From the NCBI RefSeq assembly GCF_900497805.2, contig NW_020954630.1, positions 3,075,573-3,139,572 of the forward strand: a DNA stretch of 64,000 nt, in the 5' to 3' direction. Numbering within the stretch: position 1 is the stretch's first letter; each line of letters starts with the position of its first letter. The notes under the pieces were generated by a model that saw only the letters and a list, made by a program, of their open reading frames with translations, was not told the origin of the DNA and did not search any database. Source of the DNA: Vombatus ursinus (taxonomy: Eukaryota > Chordata > Mammalia > Diprotodontia > Vombatidae). The position numbers were made by a program, and so were the translations under genes. Below are positions 10,093-20,029 of the stretch, piece after piece.

Positions 10093-11125
10093 AAGAGAGT
10101 AAGTAAATTTTAATAATGTACCTTCACGTAAGTTAGCAGAATAATTTTTTTAACACCTATATTTAACCAATTGCCCAGAGCTGCTGCATACAGAGAAACT
10201 AGATCAAAGATTACAGATTGGAAAAAAATAGAGAATGTTTCTTGAAGTCCTAGTTAATAAGTATAATTTTTATTGCATATTGTAACATAAATGCCAGTTG
10301 CAGGGGGGGGGGAGAGGTGGAGATATCTTTAAAATTGAATTGAAAATAAATCAGTACATATAATTTCCTATGCAAAAGTTTCCCAGTACTTTTCATACCA
10401 CATTTGATGCAAATAGTAAAACTAAAATAAGGTAGTCAGGTCCTTAAAAAAAAAACATTGAAAAGAAAAAAAATCCATACATACAAGAAATAAAGTACTA
10501 TAAAATCTTCATTTGAGTAATAACAGTTAATTCTTTCTTATTTCTTTTGATCAGCCTGTTCATTGAAACAATGTCAAAAGTTTGGTCTGGCAGATTGTAA
10601 AACAGAATGCTCTGGTCAACAGTGAACATGTCATGGGGAGGGATATAAAGCCTGCAACAAATGAAGGCAGAGAGAAGTCTAGCTGCCGGTGCTTTGCTGT
10701 CTCTAGTTCAACACTGCCTGACACTCCAGATGCATGGTTAAATACCACCCTGTGCTTATGCCCAAAGCAACAAAGCAACTCATTCAACCCAATGAAATAT
10801 TCCATGCCCAGCTGCTAAGCCACATGCAAAGCTTTTTTCCCCCTTCAAATAGGATTTGGTCAAAATGTCTGTAGCTCACATTTATAAGCTACATTTGTGG
10901 AAAACAAGGCACAAAATAAGTACTTTAGCTTTTCATGGAAATAACAAGGCAATGTTTTTCCTCTTAGATTGAGTCCACTAGTGCTTCTAAGCCTTCACTC
11001 TCAAAATGATCCAGAATATAAGACGTTTCACTTTTTACTGAAATATTTCTAGAAATTGTCAGAAAGTACAAAATATAGGTTTTAGGAGAGATGTCAGCAA
11101 AGATCTTCCCCCCTAGCTACTGTAT
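10093..11125. other. Non-repeat island, function unknown
   Basis: About 1 kb with no repeat motif I recognise, apart from a 10-G run at 10303-10312. A minus-strand frame of 81 codons at 10560-10805 has no recognised domain. Complements of AATAAA-like signals occur near 10270. It may be ordinary intron, a conserved non-coding block, or an old retrocopy; I cannot choose from sequence alone. Confidence 0.4.
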
Positions 11126-11128
11126 AGC

Positions 11129-11376
11129 TTAAGGTGGCACATCAGACAGAGTACCAGGCCTGGAGTCAGGAAGACTCCTCTTCCTCAGTTCAAATCCGGC
11201 CTCAGACACTTACTAGCTGTATGACCCTGAGAAATGCACTTAACTCTGTTTGCCTCAGTTTCCTCATCTGTAAAATGAGCTGGTAAAGGAAATGGAAAAC
11301 TGCTCCAGTATGTCTGCCAAGAAAACCTCAACAGGAGGTCAAGAAGAGTCAAACAGTACCGAAAAAACGACTTAAC
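11129..11376 (+). mobile_element. Mar1-type CORE-SINE
   Basis: It has head AAGGTGGCACATCAGACAG, TTCAAATCCGGCCTCAG, core TTTGCCTCAGTTTCCTCATC and TGTAAAATGAGCTGGTAAAG, and the BovB/RTE-like tail GAAAACTGCTCCAGTATG, CAAGAAAACC and AGAAGAGTCAAACAG. This core plus BovB-like tail is the marsupial Mar1 arrangement. Confidence 0.87.
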
Positions 11377-11513
11377 TGTTTAGTTTGTGCTTACTGTTTA
11401 GTTTGTGATTTCTCCACTAGGTGGGGAACATCTACTAGGTACAGGAAAATAGTTAAGACTTTAGAGGAAGGAATGCAAATTTATCAAGACTGCTCCCATT
11501 ACAGATTACCAGA

Positions 11514-11518
<5 letters not shown>

Positions 11519-11547
<29 letters not shown>
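11519..11547. repeat. (CA)n microsatellite
   Basis: An uninterrupted run of about 14 CA dinucleotides after TATA. Confidence 0.97.
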
Positions 11548-11550
<3 letters not shown>

Positions 11551-12160
11551 AGAACTAAACTGTAGAAGCCTAAAAGCCTTATATGCCAGGCTAAAGGATT
11601 CATTTTGAGTAGAAACTGACATAGTACATTCTTACTATTACCATTCTTACCACAACTAAGTGAAGGAAATATTAGAAAATTCTGCCTAGAGTTTACACAC
11701 TTTATAACACTAAGAATGGTCCAAGTGAAAGATGATGGAGTACACCAGGATAATTTCACAACTAGGGAAGAAAAAGGGATTGATGCAGGACTCCAAGTTA
11801 ACAGGAATGTGTTATATATAAAATTGTTAGGACCACATAAGTAACTAAACGAGAGGGGTAAAATAAAGTCAAATCACTCAGTTTCTAACACTGGTGACAA
11901 GGTACACAGTGATATCAGCAGGAATATGCAGATGGAGAGGAAGAATAGTTTTAAGAGAATGAGCACATGAGCGGATGAAGATCATTTCATTTTTGGATAG
12001 AGAGTTTTAGTTGCTAGTGGATTATCTAAGTAGATACATAATAAAGAATGACAGGAAAAAAACACACTCAGCTATAATCAAAGTCAAGGATGTGAAAGAG
12101 ATTGCCAGAGGAGACCACCAAAAAGAGATGCCCCAGGACAGGACAGTAAGAAAAATATTG
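11548..12160. other. Unassigned intronic DNA
   Basis: No repeat or gene recognised. Frames on either strand are short and motif-free. Confidence 0.45.
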
Positions 12161-12171
12161 TGAATGAATTA

Positions 12172-12350
12172 TAGGATGACAGACTAAGCTGAAAGATACT
12201 TCAGAGGTCAACTGATCAAAGGTAAAGAATGTAACCCCTGAAAAGATCAAGTAACTCTATTAAGTTCACAAAAATAGTAAATTAATTTCAACACAGACCT
12301 CCTGACTTTGAAGCCTGTACTCTTTCTAATAAACCACAATGCTTTCTAAT
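12172..12350 (-). mobile_element. MIR3-like SINE remnant
   Basis: The plus strand carries the complement of a MIR-class element: TACTTCAGAGGTCAACTGATC, GATCAAGTAACTC, then ACAGACCTCCTGACTTTGAAG and CCTGTACTCTTTC. Core spacing fits, but identity is low. Confidence 0.45.
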
Positions 12351-13250
12351 ATTGATGTTTTTTCATTAACTGCCTAAGGTGTGTCCTTAGTGGCAGTTTA
12401 TCCCTTTGCTGAAAATTACAATTTTTTTTATTTAAAAATTACTACTTTTCAATTTTAGAATGATAAACAGCAGCATTTGCAAAGTCTTCTCTTCTCAAAT
12501 CTATAATATGTTGGTTGAAGTATAAATGGAGAAGGGAGTTTCATATTAATTATGTAACTTAATACTTCATAATTATTAAATTTTTAAAAATTATAAGATT
12601 TTTATTATCCAAAGAATAAAAAATTGTAACATATTTGGTCAACAAAAGATCAAGCTGTCCTTAAGGACACATAATCCTGCAAAAGAAATTAAGCATTATA
12701 TAATTAAGCATTATATGTATTATATTAAGTTCAAATCCAGGTTATATGAGTTAAAATTAGGGAAAGAATATAGGTTAAAAATTAGAGAAACAGCATCTTT
12801 TGAACTTGAACTTATATGGCTCTCAACACCAATATGTATCTGAAAGACAAAAAAATTCCCATGACAACATATGCAAGAAGTTGTAATCTAGCTTTTCTGG
12901 AAAGCTTACACCATAAGAAGTTCACTACCTCCCAAATTAGTAGATTCCTATATTGTACTCTCTTAGGAAGTTTTTCTGTACACCAATCCCGAATCTACCT
13001 ATTCCTTTAGGTCTTAAATCACTGTCTAAGGACAAACAGAACAAGCTAGGACCTGAAGGACTCAAGAGAAGACAAAGGCAGCAAAGAGAAGGGGAAAAGT
13101 TCCAGGTATATGGGGGACAACCGGTGAAAAAAAGAGGTTGAATATCTTTTTGTAAAAACAAAAAAGCCAATGGTGTTACTAACGCAGGGTGAGGCAGGTG
13201 GGTAGGGGATTTCAAGTGTCTTAAGATGGAAGACAGGAATGATCCTAGTA
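12351..13250. other. Unassigned intronic DNA
   Basis: AT-rich. 12900-13010 (AAGTTCACTACCTCCCAAATT, CTCTTAGGAAGTTTTTCTG) resembles a dispersed mammalian repeat seen again near 51500, but I cannot name it. Confidence 0.4.
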
Positions 13251-13623
13251 GCAAATAAACATTTATCAAGCACTTACTATATATCAGGCACTATTACAAA
13301 TGCTAGGGATATAAAGAGAGGCAAAAGATCCCTCCCCTTGAAAAGTTCACAATCTAATACAGGAGAAAAGCAAAAAAATATGCAGAAACAAGCTATATAC
13401 AGGATGAATAGAAAATAATTAACACTAGAGAAGCATTAGAAGTAAGAGGGGTTGGGGAAAACTTCCCGAAGAAGATGGGGCTTTGGCTAGGGATTTGAAG
13501 GAATTCAGAAAATCCAACAGGTAGAAATGAGTGAGGAAAGAGTACTCCAGGCAAAAAGCAACAGCCAAAGAAAATAACAGCAGCCCAGAAAGTGTCTTGC
13601 TCAAGGAAACCCACTACCACTGC

Positions 13624-13655
13624 AGGGCAGCTAGGTGGCACAGTAGATAAAGAAG
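13624..13655 (+). mobile_element. Truncated tRNA-type SINE head
   Basis: Only GGGCAGCTAGGTGGCACAG and TAGATAAAG remain before the sequence switches to an RTE-tail element. The box-B half and the 3' block are missing. Confidence 0.75.
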
Positions 13656-14036
13656 ACCAATGACATCATGGATTTAAGTGAGGCAGAATTGCACAAAGTC
13701 ATCATTTTCACTCTCCCTTCCAGAGTCATTGAAGTCAGGTGGGAAGATAAAAATCAAAAGACAACCGGTGATGGTCTTGGATACTGTGGATGACCTTGGC
13801 ATCTTCAGTGTCTGATCAAGCTCTAAGTGTTCCACAGTGCCTGTTTTGGCCACCTTCATGGCCACTAGAACAAACTGTTCTCATCCACCCATTCCCCCAG
13901 AGGAAGTCTTCACATGCTTGGTACAGACACCCCCCCAACTCACTGGGGCCTGTCAGTTACCTTCGTCTTAGTTTCACCTGCTGGCATAGACAAGGATATG
14001 ACTGCTGTGCATGTTACATTTTTTGATATTAAAGCT
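13656..14036 (-). mobile_element. RTE-tailed repeat
   Basis: On the plus strand it begins GAAGACCAATGACATCATGG and continues GATTTAAGTGAGGCAGAATTG, then CACAAAGTCATC. Its complement matches the segment at 31950-32112 (GAGGCTGGTGACTTTGCAC, CCTCACTTAAATTCAATTC, GATGTCACGTCCTC). The same 3' terminus sits on the RTE LINE at 32880. It is therefore an RTE-derived or RTE-mobilised element. A 63-codon minus-strand frame here has no known domain. Confidence 0.68.
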
Positions 14037-14555
14037 AAAAACTGGGTGACAAGTAGACACCAAAGATAAATGAGCATCTCTGGAACAGGCCTGGCAGACG
14101 CGCAACATGGTCATACCTATGCTTCAGGAAAAATAATTTCAGCAGCTGAATTTGGAAGATGGACTGGATTGGGGAGAGACTTCCAGCAAATAAGACACAC
14201 CAGAAAACTGTCACACTGGTCCAGAAGTGAGGTGATACAGAACCACACCAGAGTGGTAACGCTATCAAAAGAGAGAGAAAGGAGCGCATTCAAAAGTAAC
14301 TAGAAGTTAATTCACAAGCCTTCAAAACAAATTGGATATGAAGGAGTAAGACAAAGTGAGTTGAGCTGGACACCTAGGTTGCAAGCCTTAGGGACTAGCA
14401 AGAAAGGATTTTAATGATAAGACAAGGTCTTCATATTTAATATTGGAGGTGATCTTCAAGAGCTTATTGAACAGAACGCTGACTTGACCCTGTCTTTAAG
14501 ATTAATTCCTTAGGTGAAGGGAGGCATCAGGCAGGGCATGCCAGTACTTTGCTCT

Positions 14556-14752
14556 GTTAAAATTTTACCTTCCACAAGAAGTCTTTCTTGATCCTTCTTG
14601 ATGTTATTGCCTTCGCTCTGTAGACTATCTCCAAATCATCCTCTATATGGTTTGTGTACAGATGACTGCAAATTCGTTGAGAGTCCAAAACTGAGTACTG
14701 TGTCTAGCACACAGTGATTGTTGAATAAACTCTTACTGACTGATTGACTGGA
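14556..14752 (+). mobile_element. L2 LINE 3' terminal fragment
   Basis: TTTACCTTCCACAAGAAGTC, TTTCTTGATCC, CTGAGTACTGTGTCTAGCAC and TTGAATAAACTCTTACTGAC form the recognisable L2 3'-UTR terminus. Confidence 0.75.
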
Positions 14753-14879
14753 TGGTGGACTGCAGTGAGAGGTGACTTGAGGCAGGGAGACTAATCAACA
14801 CACTATAGGAACACTCTAGGTAACGAAGACCTGTACCAAAATGGGGACTGTAAAAAAGAGAGAAGAAAGCGGGTATATG

Positions 14880-15370
14880 AGATGCATACCTTATTTCACA
14901 ACATAATCATTGCACCCTGTGTGTTTTTTTTCCAGTCCAAAAATTGTTTTGAAACCTTTCACTGGGTAATTGTCGCACAGAATAATTCTTTGTGGTGTAG
15001 TTTAAAAGGTAAACAGAGTAGCAATGTATTCGTCAGTGGCATATGAATACACATTTATCTCTCAAACATTGAGAGCTGCAAGCCTAGAATTCACAATGCC
15101 CTCACATTGTCAGTACATTTCCAAAAACTGACTTGCATGGTTTCTTTGGAATGCTGCAGTACTAACAGTATTTTCCCTCAACCCAATGAAGAGGTGCAGG
15201 CCCAAGGGGAACAGGCGGGCAGGCTAAGCTGCCATGAGTAAGCTACATGATAGGGTAAGACTTGCATCTTCCCAATTTTAATGCATATTCATGAGCATTC
15301 CATGCATCCTAATCTTGCAGCTTAGTAATAAATGATTTTTAAGTAATACCAGCAGAATTTTTAAAGTTTT
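14880..15370. other. Non-repeat island, candidate conserved non-coding element
   Basis: No repeat family recognised. The part 15270-15340 carries stacked octamer and homeodomain-like words (TTTTAATGCATATTCATGAG, CATTCCATGCATCC, AGTAATAAATGATTTTTAAG) in a compact block. This texture is typical of conserved vertebrate enhancers, but no alignment was possible. Confidence 0.35.
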
Positions 15371-15458
15371 ACATAATGGTCAAGCCTTGGAGGTGGCTGG
15401 GACAGCAGAAGCAGCAAAAACAGTAGTAGCTTTGGGGCTCTCAGCCCAAGAATGATAA

Positions 15459-15639
15459 GGGGTGGCCACAATGGTCCTCTAGGTCCTCAAGTGCAGCCCT
15501 GTGACTGAATCCAAACTTCACAGAACAAATTCCCTTAATAAAAGGATTTGTTTTGTAAAACTTGGACTCAGTCAAACAGTCATATTCGAGGACCTAGAAG
15601 GCCACATATGGCCTCAAAGCCACAGGTTCCCTACCCCTG
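15459..15639. mobile_element. Short palindromic hAT-like DNA transposon (MITE)
   Basis: The left arm (CTCTAGGTCCTCAAGTGCAG, GACTGAATCCAAACTTCACAG, AACAAATTCCCTT) is the imperfect reverse complement of the right arm (AAGGATTTGTTTTGTAAAAC, TTGGACTCAGTC, GAGGACCTAGAAGGCCACAT). The right terminus GTTCCCTACCCCTG resembles hAT ends (CAGGGGT...). The left terminus looks shortened. It interrupts L1 5' UTR sequence, with AAGGGGT on both sides, close to a hAT-size duplication. Confidence 0.75.
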
Positions 15640-15998
15640 GAAAGGGGTTCAACAACAGGTCAAAAAGACATCACAAGATACCCTTTTCTAGGACTGGGTA
15701 CAGCTAGCACTGATTGGCAAATCCATTACACAAAAGCAGTTCTGGGTCACACAGGCACAGTTCCAGTCAGTCACAAAGAAGGAGGGGCCCTGTTCACTGT
15801 TCCAGATCCAGGAGGAGCACTAGCAGCAGTGATTGTGGATGCAGAGAAGCAAGACCCCTTTCTCCTGGGCAACAACCACAGCACAGATCAGAAAAGTAGT
15901 GACAACAGCTCTTCCCAGATCACATCACTATGAAAGCATCAAAAACTTGTAGATGCCCAGAAGAAGTTCTGAAAAGAACAGCACCAAGTCCTCCTTTT

Positions 15999-16000
<2 letters not shown>

Positions 16001-16030
<30 letters not shown>
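16001..16030. repeat. 30-base homopolymer G tract
   Basis: Thirty uninterrupted G residues preceded by six T. The tract lies in the ORF1 region of the L1 copy. Such a run is rare and replication-unstable, and it is also prone to length errors in sequencing. Confidence 0.95.
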
Positions 16031-16031
<1 letters not shown>

Positions 16032-16504
16032 GAGGAGGGGAAATGGATATTTAATCAAACAGAGGTCTTTCAAGCATTCCTGATGAAAAGAAGAGAGCTG
16101 AATAGAAAATCTGACATTCAAATACAAGACACATTAGGAACCTTAAAGAATAATCAAAAGGGACTCAAAGCTAAACTGTTTATATTCCTATATGGGAAAA
16201 TAATACATGCAATTCTTAAGAAATTTATCATTATTAGGCAGTTATGAGTCTATATACACAGGGAACACAAGTGTGAGTCAATTATGTTGGGATAATCTCA
16301 ACAAAGAAAAAAAGGAAGCGGTGCGAAAAAGGGATACAATGGGAAAAGGGTGAGGGAAAAAGGGAGAATGGGGGAAGATTCTGTCACATAAAAGAGGCAC
16401 TCAAGGAAGAGCTTTTATAGTGGAGGGAGAAAAGGGGCAAGGGGTAGTGACACCCCATGTTTAAATCTCACTCTCATCTGAATTGGCACAAAGAGGGAAG
16501 ACTA

Positions 16505-16620
16505 TGTTTACATACACATGTGTACATATATACCTATGTACACACACATATAATACCCATGTACATGTATATGTGTGCATGTATACATACGCATACATAG
16601 GTGTGCATACACACATGCAC
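16505..16620. repeat. (TACA/TATG)n-rich simple repeat
   Basis: Alternating purine-pyrimidine sequence with many ACATATA and GTACACAC units, inside the L1 inter-ORF spacer. Confidence 0.85.
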
Positions 16621-17331
16621 TCAGTTGGTTATAGACATCTTAGCCAATAGTGAAATAAAAGAGGAAGGGGACAAGAGATAGTGCAGTGGCGGGTGGGGTG
16701 TCTGGGATAAAACTGAAGGTAGTATAAAGGAGGCAATGGTCAGAAGCAAAACAGACTTTTGAGGAGGAACAGGATAAAAGGAGAGGCAAAAGGCTAAACA
16801 GAAGAAAATAGGAAGGAAATATACAATTAGTATTCACAACTCTAAATGTAAATGGGATGAGCTCACCCATAAAACAGAAACACATAGGAGAACGGATTAG
16901 AAAACAGAATCCAACAATATGTTGGTTATAAGAGACACACTTGAAACAAAAAGACACACACAAAGAGTTAAAAATAAAGGGATGGAACAGAATCTATTAT
17001 GCTTCAGCTAAGGTAAAGAAAAGGCAGAGGAAGTCATAATCTCAGACAAAACAAAAGCAAGAATAGACCTAATTAAAGACATAATCAGGGAGTCTACATT
17101 TTGCTAAAAGGTACCATAGACAAAGTAATAATCAAAAAATTTGAAGGGCAAATTTCCCTGCTAAAGGCCTCATTTCTCAAATGTATAGGAAACAGAGTCA
17201 ATTTTATAAAAATAAAAGCAGTATTACTCCATTGATAAAAGGACAAAAGATATGAACAGGCAGTTTTCAGAAGAAATCAAAGTATCTATAGTTACATGAA
17301 AAAATGTTCTATATCATTACTGATTATTGAA

Positions 17332-17478
17332 ACGCAGCTAGGTGGTACATTATATGGAGTACCAGGCTTGAATTCAGGAAGATCCATCTTCATGAGTTCA
17401 AATCTGACCCCAGTTGCCCTCACCCCCCCCCAAAAAAAGAAAAAGAAAAAAAAGAAAAGAAAAGAAAAGAAAAAAAAA
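17332..17478 (+). mobile_element. tRNA-type SINE, 3' deleted, with purine tail
   Basis: The head CGCAGCTAGGTGGTACATT and body CATGAGTTCAAATCTGACC are followed directly by CCCCAGTTGCCCTCACCCC. The TAGCTGTGTGACC segment is missing. The tail is a long A/G run (AAAAGAAAAGAAAAG). Confidence 0.8.
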
Positions 17479-18175
17479 GAGAGACTGTGCCCAAAGAGCT
17501 ATAAAACTGTGCCCACCCATTGGACTTGCAATACTCCTGCTCCGTATGTACCCTAAAGAGATAAAAGGAAAAGGACCTGCATGTACAAAAACATTTACAG
17601 CACCTATTTTTTGCTGTGGCAAAGAACTGGGAGATTGCAGTCATGCTCATAAATTGCAGAATGGCTGAAAAAGTTATGTCATATAATTGTGACGGAGTCC
17701 TATAGTGCTATAAAAAGTGATGATGGGGGGAGGGGTTAGGAGAAGGGAGAGGCTTCCAGGAAAATAAAAACAAACATGACAACATGAATATGAACTGATG
17801 CAAAGCAATATTGTAATGATGATCGATCAACTGTGGAAGACTTGGCTACTCATAACCACAATGAACCAAGACAATTTCGAAGGACTCGTGATGAAGAAAT
17901 GCCATCCACCTCCCACAAGAGAACTGATGACCTCTGAGTACAAAGTGAAGTACAATTTTCTCACTTTCTTTTCGTTTTGCCTTTTTTTTTTTTTTTTAGG
18001 GAGGAGGGAGCAGCCTATAGATAACATGGAAATGTTTTGCAGGATTTCACATGTATAATTGATATCACTTTGTTTGTTTTCTCAGTACATGAAGGAAAGA
18101 TTAGAAGGAAAGAGAAAATTTGACACTAAAAATTTTTTTAAAATAAATTATAAAAATTAATAATAAATTTTAAGA

Positions 18176-18690
18176 AAATTTTATGACTCATTTCTTTACT
18201 TAAAATGATTAGAGCAAAAGAAATGCTTGTATTCTTCAATTTTCAAATTTTGTTTCTAATTTCATGTTTGGTGCTAAGTATGAAATATCAAATATTAATA
18301 ATGGAAAGCCTATTTATCAAAAATAGCAGATATTTTTATTTGCCATTATTTCATTTACTAAAACAATTAAGGACGTTGACAGAATTTGGAGACATAAACA
18401 TAATTTAAAATGTAATGCAATAAAATGCTTGACAGTACGAATAAATCTCATGATATTCTTGGTCTAAATGGCAAAGTAAATATTAATCCATACTGTATGC
18501 ACAGCCACCAAAAGTCTCAAGAATGTTTTCTACTACTATTCCCTCTTACCCTAAGACTATCTTTTTGGGGGGCGGGGAGCAGACGGGGAGGGAGAACCAG
18601 GATCATCAGATCTTCTTTCTTTCCTTGCTTAGGAAGGACAACAAATGACTGGCATCCAGTAATACCACAGGACCCTTAAAAGAGTCAGAA
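18176..18690. other. Unassigned intronic DNA
   Basis: AT-rich to 18540, then a G-rich patch near 18560-18595. The words near 18610-18660 (TTAGGAAGGACAACAAATGA) weakly resemble an RTE-type tail, not enough to call. Confidence 0.4.
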
Positions 18691-18699
18691 CCTAAATCA

Positions 18700-20000
18700 A
18701 ATGACACAACGGCCAAGCAGGCCACCTCCTCATTCTTCCTCATCTAATACCTATGATTCAACAACTCTTTTTAGGGTTGTCTACATTTACCCCTATAATC
18801 TGGTCCAGACCCTGCTTGCTTTCATCTACTGTCCCCACCATCTGATGGTAAGCCCCCTTATCATGGAATTCAGTATTAGAACTCATTGTCGCTTTTCATC
18901 AAAACCCATTACCCCTCCATATTTGAGGATTTCAATACACATGTCAATATCTTCTCAAATATCCTGGTCTCCTCTACTCACACCTTCACTCTACCATGAA
19001 CAATAATGATTTCATCATTTCTATTGACTGTTCAAGCTCACAAAAGCATAATTCTGAAATTTGTCTCTCAGACCACATTTATCTATTGCTATTTCATACT
19101 TAAACCTATTCTTGATCCTAATCACAACCTTAAGACACTCTACTTTTCCCTAGTTTTTCGAATCCATACTTCCCTTGCCATTGCCCCACTTTCCTTTCTC
19201 TTTAGTCCTGACCCTATGATTGTTGTTTTTCAGTCATTAGGTGGCCCTAAATTCCTAGGAAACATACACTGGTACCCTTTCTACAAACTGCTGTTGTTTG
19301 GTCATTTCAGTTGTGTCTGATTTTCTATGACCTCATTTGAGGTTTTCTTGGCAAAGATACTAGAGTGGTTTGCTATTTCTTTTCCCAGCTCATTTCACAG
19401 ACGAGGAAACTGAAGCAAATGGAGGTAAGTGACTTGCCCAGCATCACACATCAAGTAAGTGTTGGAGGCCAAATTTGAACTCAGGAATATGAGTCTTTCT
19501 GACTCCAGGCCAAGCACTCTATTCACTGAACCACCTAACTATCCAACCCTATAATTAACCAGGTAGGTATAAATGAACACTATCCTCGCTAAACTTAAGT
19601 CATTCATTCCTTTGTCCCACCACTATGAATGCCTTCACAAGCCCCAGGCCTGGACTGAATATTCCCATCCTCTATCTTCTCCTCCCAAATGTATCTGCCA
19701 ATGAATAAAACTGCAAAATCATGACAACTGGGTCCACTACAAATCTATATCATCTGATATCAACTGTGGTACAACAATCCTTTAATACTTCTTTGATTCT
19801 CAAAGAAATACCTTACAGTCACCATTTTGATCTTCTTCTAATGCCCTTCCATCAAGAAAGAGCCATTTGTCCTCCATGGGTAGGTCATGTGCTAAGCCAT
19901 TTACAATTATTATCTCATTTGATCTTTACTACAACCCTATCTATACAGACTCCTAACTGCCCTAATAAAGTTCTTAGGAGTTACGTGTATTATGTATATT
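18700..20000 (+). mobile_element. L2 LINE ORF2 fragment, split by Mar1
   Basis: Degraded L2 coding sequence between endonuclease and RT: CTCTCAGACCACATTTATC, ATCACAACCTTAAGACACTC, TTCCCTAGTTTTTCG before the SINE, and CACAAGCCCCAGGCCTGG, CTGGGTCCACTACAAATC after it. This order and spacing match L2. No long frame remains. Confidence 0.72.
19283..19552 (-). mobile_element. Mar1-type CORE-SINE nested in L2
   Basis: The complement reads in order: tail TGTTGTTTGGTCATTTCAG and GTTTTCTTGGCAAAGATACT, core AGTGGTTTGCTATTTC and GAGGAAACTGAAGCAAATGG, box region TTTGAACTCAGGAATATGAG, and head ACTGAACCACCTAACTATCC. Confidence 0.9.
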
Positions 20001-20029
20001 GTATATGTATATCTTCCTAGATATATTGC

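Larger units (their letters stand above)
13251..14875 (-). mobile_element. L2 LINE 3' part, split by three insertions
   Basis: Minus-strand L2 blocks occur in consensus order. 13255-13600 has AAACATTTATCAAGCACTTAC, ACAAGCTATATACAGGATG, AACACTAGAGAAGCATTAGAAG and GAGTACTCCAGGC. 14037-14465 has ATTTCAGCAGCTGAATTTGG, GGATTGGGGAGAGACTTC and CACCTAGGTTGCAAGCC. 14755-14875 has GCAGTGAGAGGTGACTTGAG. The insertions are a SINE head with an RTE-tail element (13624-14036) and a plus-strand L2 end (14556-14752). Confidence 0.78.
15375..18175 (+). mobile_element. Internally deleted LINE-1
   Basis: L1 5' UTR sequence (15375-15950, split by a hAT-like element) leads to a short ORF1 remnant with a 30-G tract, then the ORF1 tail and inter-ORF spacer (16030-16780). 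The start of ORF2 at 16851-16960 encodes NGMSSPIKQKHIGERI, the endonuclease N-terminus. After about 17100 it jumps to the ORF2 3' end (17500-17690; CCCAAAGAGCTATAAAAC, CTGCATGTACAAAAAC) and the 3' UTR. Most of the endonuclease and RT is missing. A SINE sits at 17332-17478. Confidence 0.82.

Noticed and set aside
15930-16247. A 105-codon plus-strand frame containing a poly-Gly run
   Set aside because: The Gly run is the translated G tract and the flanks are L1 ORF1 sequence; not a glycine-rich protein gene.
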